Below are positions 60,800 to 64,000 of a stretch of 64,000 nucleotides of DNA, piece by piece (position 1 is the stretch's first letter; each line of letters opens with the position of its first letter). This stretch comes from Bacteroidota bacterium. GTDB taxonomy: Bacteria; Bacteroidota; Ignavibacteria; UBA10030; SZUA-254. The position numbers and the translations under genes are program-made. The notes under the pieces are model-generated. The model was not told where the DNA came from and ran no database searches. It saw nothing but the letters and a program-made list of their open reading frames with translations. The DNA lies in the NCBI GenBank assembly GCA_036522515.1, contig DATDFQ010000001.1, positions 1 through 64,000 of the forward strand, read 5' to 3'.

Positions 60800-60828
60800 T
60801 TGACACTCGCGCCAAAAAATCGTATAAT
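60800..60828 (+). promoter_or_regulatory. consensus sigma-70 promoter of the prolyl oligopeptidase gene
   Basis: TTGACA and TATAAT match both consensus hexamers exactly, with 17 bases between them. Transcription should begin near 60835, about 86 bases before ATG 60921. Confidence 0.8.
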
Positions 60829-60920
60829 CGTAAAATCGCCGCCGGTTTGAAGCCTCCTATTCCCGGACGCACCGGCGAGAATCCCGAATTTCCCCATCCA
60901 ATCATAGGAATTATCCTCCG

Positions 60921-63035
60921 ATGAAGAGAGCTTCGCTGATCTTTGGTCTGTTACTCGCCGTCTCCGGTCTCCACGCTCAACCTCTCTTATACCCGAAAAC
61001 TCCGAAAGTTGAACACTCCGACAACTATTTCGGGACGGTCGTCCCCGATCCATACCGGTGGATGGAGAACGACACCGCCGCGAGCGTCGCCGACTGGGTG
61101 CAGGCAGAAAACAAAGTGACTTTCGGGTATCTCGAAAAAATCCCGTTCCGGGACCAGGTGAAGGCCCGGATGACGAAGATTTGGAACTACGCGAAGTACA
61201 GCACCCCGTTCCGGGAAGGGGACAACTATTACTTTTTCAAGAATTCCGGGCTGCAGAATCAGAGCGTCCTCTATTACCAGCGCGGCCTCGACGGCAAGCC
61301 GGCGATTTTTCTCGATCCGAACACCCTGTCCTCCGATGGAACAGTCGCCCTGAGCGATTTCGCCTTCTCGAAAGACGGCAAGTACATGGCGTACAGCATC
61401 TCCCGCAGCGGATCGGACTGGCGCGAGATCTACCTCCTCTATGTCCCGACGAGGACGCAACTGAAAGACCATCTCCGGTGGGCGAAATTCACCGGACTTT
61501 CGTGGTACCACGGGGGATTCTACTATAGCAGATACGATGCGCCGGCCGATACGACGAAGGCGTTGACAGCGAAGAACGAATTCCAGAAGGTCTACTACCA
61601 CGCGATCGGTGACGACCAGAGCGCCGACAAGCTTGTCTATCAGGACACCGCCCATGCAATGCGGACATTCGGCCTCACGGTGACGCAGGACGAGCGATTC
61701 GGCGTCCTGACGATCGGGCAGGGGGGCTCGAAGGGAAACGCCGCGTTCCTCCGCGAGATGGAATCGCAGGATCCTTCGTTCCGGCCGGTCATCGAAACGT
61801 TCGACGACGATTTCAATCCGATCGGCAATGTCGACGGCAAGGTTTACTTCCGCACGAACAGGAATTCTCCCAACGGCAGAGTGGTTCTCGTCGACCCCGC
61901 CAATCCGGCCGAGCCGAACTGGAAAGTGGTCCTTCCGGAACAGCCCGACGTGCTCATGAACTCCTCCCTCGTGGGGGGAAAGCTCCTCGCGACGTACATG
62001 AAAGACGTCAGCCACCGGGTGTATGTCTACGACACGGAAGGGAAGCTCGAGAATGAAATCGGGATGCCCACGCTCGGGACCGTCGGCGGGTTCGCGGGGA
62101 AAAAGGAAGATCAGATTGTGTTTTACTCGGTAACGTCATTCACATTTCCTTCCACAATCTACCAGTACGATTTCCGGACGAAGGAGTCGAAGCTCTACCG
62201 CAAGCCGGAGATCGATTTCACCTCGGAGAAGTACGAGACGAAGCAGGTGTTCTACAAGAGCAAGGACGGGACGCGCATACCGATGTTTATCGTCCATAAG
62301 AAGGGTCTCGTGCTGGACGGGACGAACCCCACGCTCCTCTACGGGTACGGCGGGTTCGACATCAGCCTCGCACCCGGCTTCAACACGGCCCGTCTGGTCT
62401 GGCTGGAGCAGGGGGGAGTCTATGCCCAGGCGAACCTGCGCGGAGGGGGGGAGTATGGCGAGAAGTGGCATGAGGGGGGGATGGGGCTCCATAAGCAAAA
62501 CGTGTTTGACGACTTTATCGCGGCAGCCGAGTACCTGATTGCCGAACGGTACACCTCGCCCGCGAAGCTGGCGATCCAGGGAGGGTCCAACGGAGGATTG
62601 CTCATCGGCGCGGTCACGAACCAGCGCCCCGATCTGTTCCGCGTCGCCCTCCCGGCGGTAGGCGTGATGGATATGCTCCGGTTCCACAAGTTCACGATCG
62701 GCTGGGCGTGGGTTCCGGACTACGGCTCGAGCGACGATTCTGTGAATTTCCATAACCTCTACTCGTTTTCACCGGTTCAGAATATCCGCGAGGGAGTGGA
62801 ATATCCTTCCACGCTCGTGACGACGGCAGACCATGACGACCGTGTCGTGCCCGCACATTCCTTCAAGTATATTTCCACCCTCCAGGAAAAGTACCACGGC
62901 AACAACCCGGTGCTCATACGGATTGAGACGAAGGCGGGCCATGGCGGAGGCAAGCCGACTTCGAAGATCATCGAGGAAACGGCGGACATCTATTCGTTCA
63001 CATTCTATAATATGGGCGTGACACCGGCGTACTGA
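60921..63035 (+). CDS. prolyl oligopeptidase family serine protease, exported
   Basis: This 704-residue S9A protease has a signal peptide (SLIFGLLLAVSGLHAQ), so it acts in the periplasm or outside. The N-terminal propeller begins with PDPYRWMENDTAASVADWVQ, the classical S9A start. The alpha/beta-hydrolase domain carries LYGYGGFDISLAPGFN, the nucleophile serine in GGSNGG (residue 556), the aspartate in DHDDRVVP and the histidine in KAGHGGG. It cleaves after proline in short peptides. A perfect sigma-70 promoter lies upstream. It may serve peptide nutrition, together with the envelope theme of this window; that link is inference. Confidence 0.95.
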   Translation: MKRASLIFGLLLAVSGLHAQPLLYPKTPKVEHSDNYFGTVVPDPYRWMENDTAASVADWVQAENKVTFGYLEKIPFRDQVKARMTKIWNYAKYSTPFREGDNYYFFKNSGLQNQSVLYYQRGLDGKPAIFLDPNTLSSDGTVALSDFAFSKDGKYMAYSISRSGSDWREIYLLYVPTRTQLKDHLRWAKFTGLSWYHGGFYYSRYDAPADTTKALTAKNEFQKVYYHAIGDDQSADKLVYQDTAHAMRTFGLTVTQDERFGVLTIGQGGSKGNAAFLREMESQDPSFRPVIETFDDDFNPIGNVDGKVYFRTNRNSPNGRVVLVDPANPAEPNWKVVLPEQPDVLMNSSLVGGKLLATYMKDVSHRVYVYDTEGKLENEIGMPTLGTVGGFAGKKEDQIVFYSVTSFTFPSTIYQYDFRTKESKLYRKPEIDFTSEKYETKQVFYKSKDGTRIPMFIVHKKGLVLDGTNPTLLYGYGGFDISLAPGFNTARLVWLEQGGVYAQANLRGGGEYGEKWHEGGMGLHKQNVFDDFIAAAEYLIAERYTSPAKLAIQGGSNGGLLIGAVTNQRPDLFRVALPAVGVMDMLRFHKFTIGWAWVPDYGSSDDSVNFHNLYSFSPVQNIREGVEYPSTLVTTADHDDRVVPAHSFKYISTLQEKYHGNNPVLIRIETKAGHGGGKPTSKIIEETADIYSFTFYNMGVTPAY

Positions 63036-63136
63036 GCGTTGCCCGCTTACTCCGGGTGGCTGATGTCGATCCGGTATCAATAATCCTGAAATCCAAGCAC
63101 ACATAATCCAACATCCATCCAGAAAGGAGCTATCCT

Positions 63137-63412
63137 ATGCCGAAATATGTGATCGAGCGCGAAATCCCCGGAGCAGGCAAAATGTCTGCACAGGATCTCC
63201 AGGGAATTGCGAAAAAGTCCTGCGGTGTGTTAGGCCAAATGGGCCCGAGAATTCAGTGGCTCCATAGCTATGTTGTCGACGATAAAATCTATTGCGTGTA
63301 TATCGCCCCGAATGAGAAGATGGTGCGGGATCACGCCACCGCGGGTGGATTTCCCGCGAACAGGGTCTCCGAAGTCATGGCCATCATCGATCCGGTCACC
63401 GGCGGAGCCTGA
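63137..63412 (+). CDS. DUF4242-family small protein
   Basis: This 91-residue protein starts MPKYVIEREIPGAGKMS and has the family patterns LHSYVVDDKIYCVYIAPNEK and GGFPANRVSEVMAIIDPVTG. DUF4242 proteins are ferredoxin-like small proteins, some of which bind nickel or copper; no function is established here. AAAGGAG precedes ATG 63137 at good spacing. It has no signal peptide and is probably cytoplasmic. The gene follows the protease gene by about 100 bases and precedes a haloperoxidase-like gene by about 70. Confidence 0.85.
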   Translation: MPKYVIEREIPGAGKMSAQDLQGIAKKSCGVLGQMGPRIQWLHSYVVDDKIYCVYIAPNEKMVRDHATAGGFPANRVSEVMAIIDPVTGGA

Positions 63413-63484
63413 GCGATCGGAAGCATTTTCTACGTGCTGAACGCCCCGGCCGCTCCGGGAAGAGAGAAATACGAAGGGATGAAA

Positions 63485-64000
63485 ATGGGTGCCGACCGGC
63501 GTCCGGTGACATCGCGCTGTTTAAGGGGGAGAGCACAGGTTCTGTTGCTCTCCCTCGCTCTTTTTGGCATCGCCGGGCCCGTTCGGGCGCAGCATTCCGT
63601 TGCGCGCCAGTGGAACGAAGTGCTGATTGCCGCGATCAGGCAGGACCTCGCCAGGCCGACGGTTCACGCCCGCAATCTCTTTCACACCTCGATCGCGATG
63701 TACGACGCCTGGGCGGTCTACGATACGCTCGCTCAGACCTATTTTCTTGGAAAAACCGTCGGGGGATTCACCTGTCCCTTTGCGGGCATCGCCCCTCCCG
63801 TCGATCTGCATGCCGCGAGGGAACAGGCCATCAGCTACGCGACCTATCGTTTTCTTACGCACCGGTTCAGCAAGTCCCCCGGGGCCGTGCAGTCATTGCA
63901 CCGTTTTGATTCCTTGATGATCAGACTCGGGTATGACACATCGTTCGCCTCCACAGACTACTCGAACGGTTCTCCTGCCGCGTTGGGCAACTACCTCGGG
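63485..64000 (+). CDS. N-terminal part of a vanadium-haloperoxidase/PAP2-like exported protein, 3' end outside window
   Basis: The frame is open from ATG 63485 to the end of the window (172 residues). GAAGGG six bases upstream supports ATG 63485; ATG 63479 is an alternative. A signal peptide (LLLSLALFGIAGPVRAQ) is followed by ARQWNEVLIAAIRQDLARPT and VHARNLFHTSIAMYDAWAVY, a pattern typical of the exported haloperoxidase-like proteins of FCB bacteria. Their C-terminal half carries the vanadate- or phosphate-binding histidines, which are outside this window. The enzyme class is therefore inferred from the N terminus only. Confidence 0.75.
   Translation, partial: MGADRRPVTSRCLRGRAQVLLLSLALFGIAGPVRAQHSVARQWNEVLIAAIRQDLARPTVHARNLFHTSIAMYDAWAVYDTLAQTYFLGKTVGGFTCPFAGIAPPVDLHAAREQAISYATYRFLTHRFSKSPGAVQSLHRFDSLMIRLGYDTSFASTDYSNGSPAALGNYLG

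Overview
The window looks like a chromosomal segment from a GC-rich member of the Ignavibacteria/Kryptonia/Chlorobi side of the FCB group. The main clue is five large exported proteins that end in the NYPNPFNP-type C-terminal domain of the type IX secretion system (T9SS). Other clues are a CBM9/DUF5916 outer-membrane barrel, two protein kinases fused to TolB-like and TPR regions, and abundant REP-like palindromes. Several promoters fit the ordinary TTGACA-17-TATAAT form, not the TAnnTTTG form of classical Bacteroidetes. There is no rRNA, CRISPR array, integrase or transposase; one tRNA-Glu is present. Taxonomy is inferred from gene content only.

Layout. 1-2510 (+): end of an adaptor-like protein, a RadA-like ATPase without the Lon-like domain, and a membrane-anchored ATPase overlapping it by 4 bases. 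2542-3012 (-): methylglyoxal synthase. 3198-7367 (-): an operon of ECF sigma factor, zinc-finger anti-sigma factor, exported TPR/HEAT protein and second exported HEAT protein. 7744-10389 (-): DUF5916 barrel protein. The sigma operon and the barrel gene carry the same 35-base ECF-type promoter, so they appear to form one regulon. 10539-11771 (-): ammonium transporter. 11839-23442 (-): four consecutive exported proteins; three share a domain and one ends in a dockerin-like repeat.

24339-24815 (+) is a small lipoprotein. 25158-26731 (-) is an arsenic operon, arsR-arsM-arsC, with an operator. 26913-30243 (+) holds a cupredoxin-like lipoprotein, a DUF883 protein, a small beta-barrel and a DUF6600 lipoprotein. 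30503-32410 (+) is an ABC-F ATPase with a structured leader. 33163-37807 (+) holds a pilin-like small protein, the first kinase-TolB-TPR protein and a T9SS beta-propeller protein. 37866-38640 (-): a 2-oxoglutarate oxygenase and tRNA-Glu. 38870-44199 (-): a complete RND efflux operon, divergent from a YncE-like propeller gene across a shared palindrome.

45587-48569 (+): the second kinase-TolB-TPR protein, a PepSY protein and a small membrane protein. 48774-50748 (+): a SRAP protein and a DUF4032 protein that seems to begin at CTG. 51119-58330 (+): a giant T9SS beta-helix/cohesin protein, a TPR-TonB protein and an outer-membrane barrel. 58353-64000 (+): a DUF1801 protein, an autoregulated ArsR/DUF2087 repressor, a Band-7 protein, a prolyl oligopeptidase, a DUF4242 protein and the start of a haloperoxidase-like protein.

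Overall the segment is devoted to the cell envelope: secretion, surface proteins, efflux, envelope-stress signalling and arsenic detoxification. Coordinates of starts were adjusted where a ribosome-binding site or signal peptide favoured an internal start.
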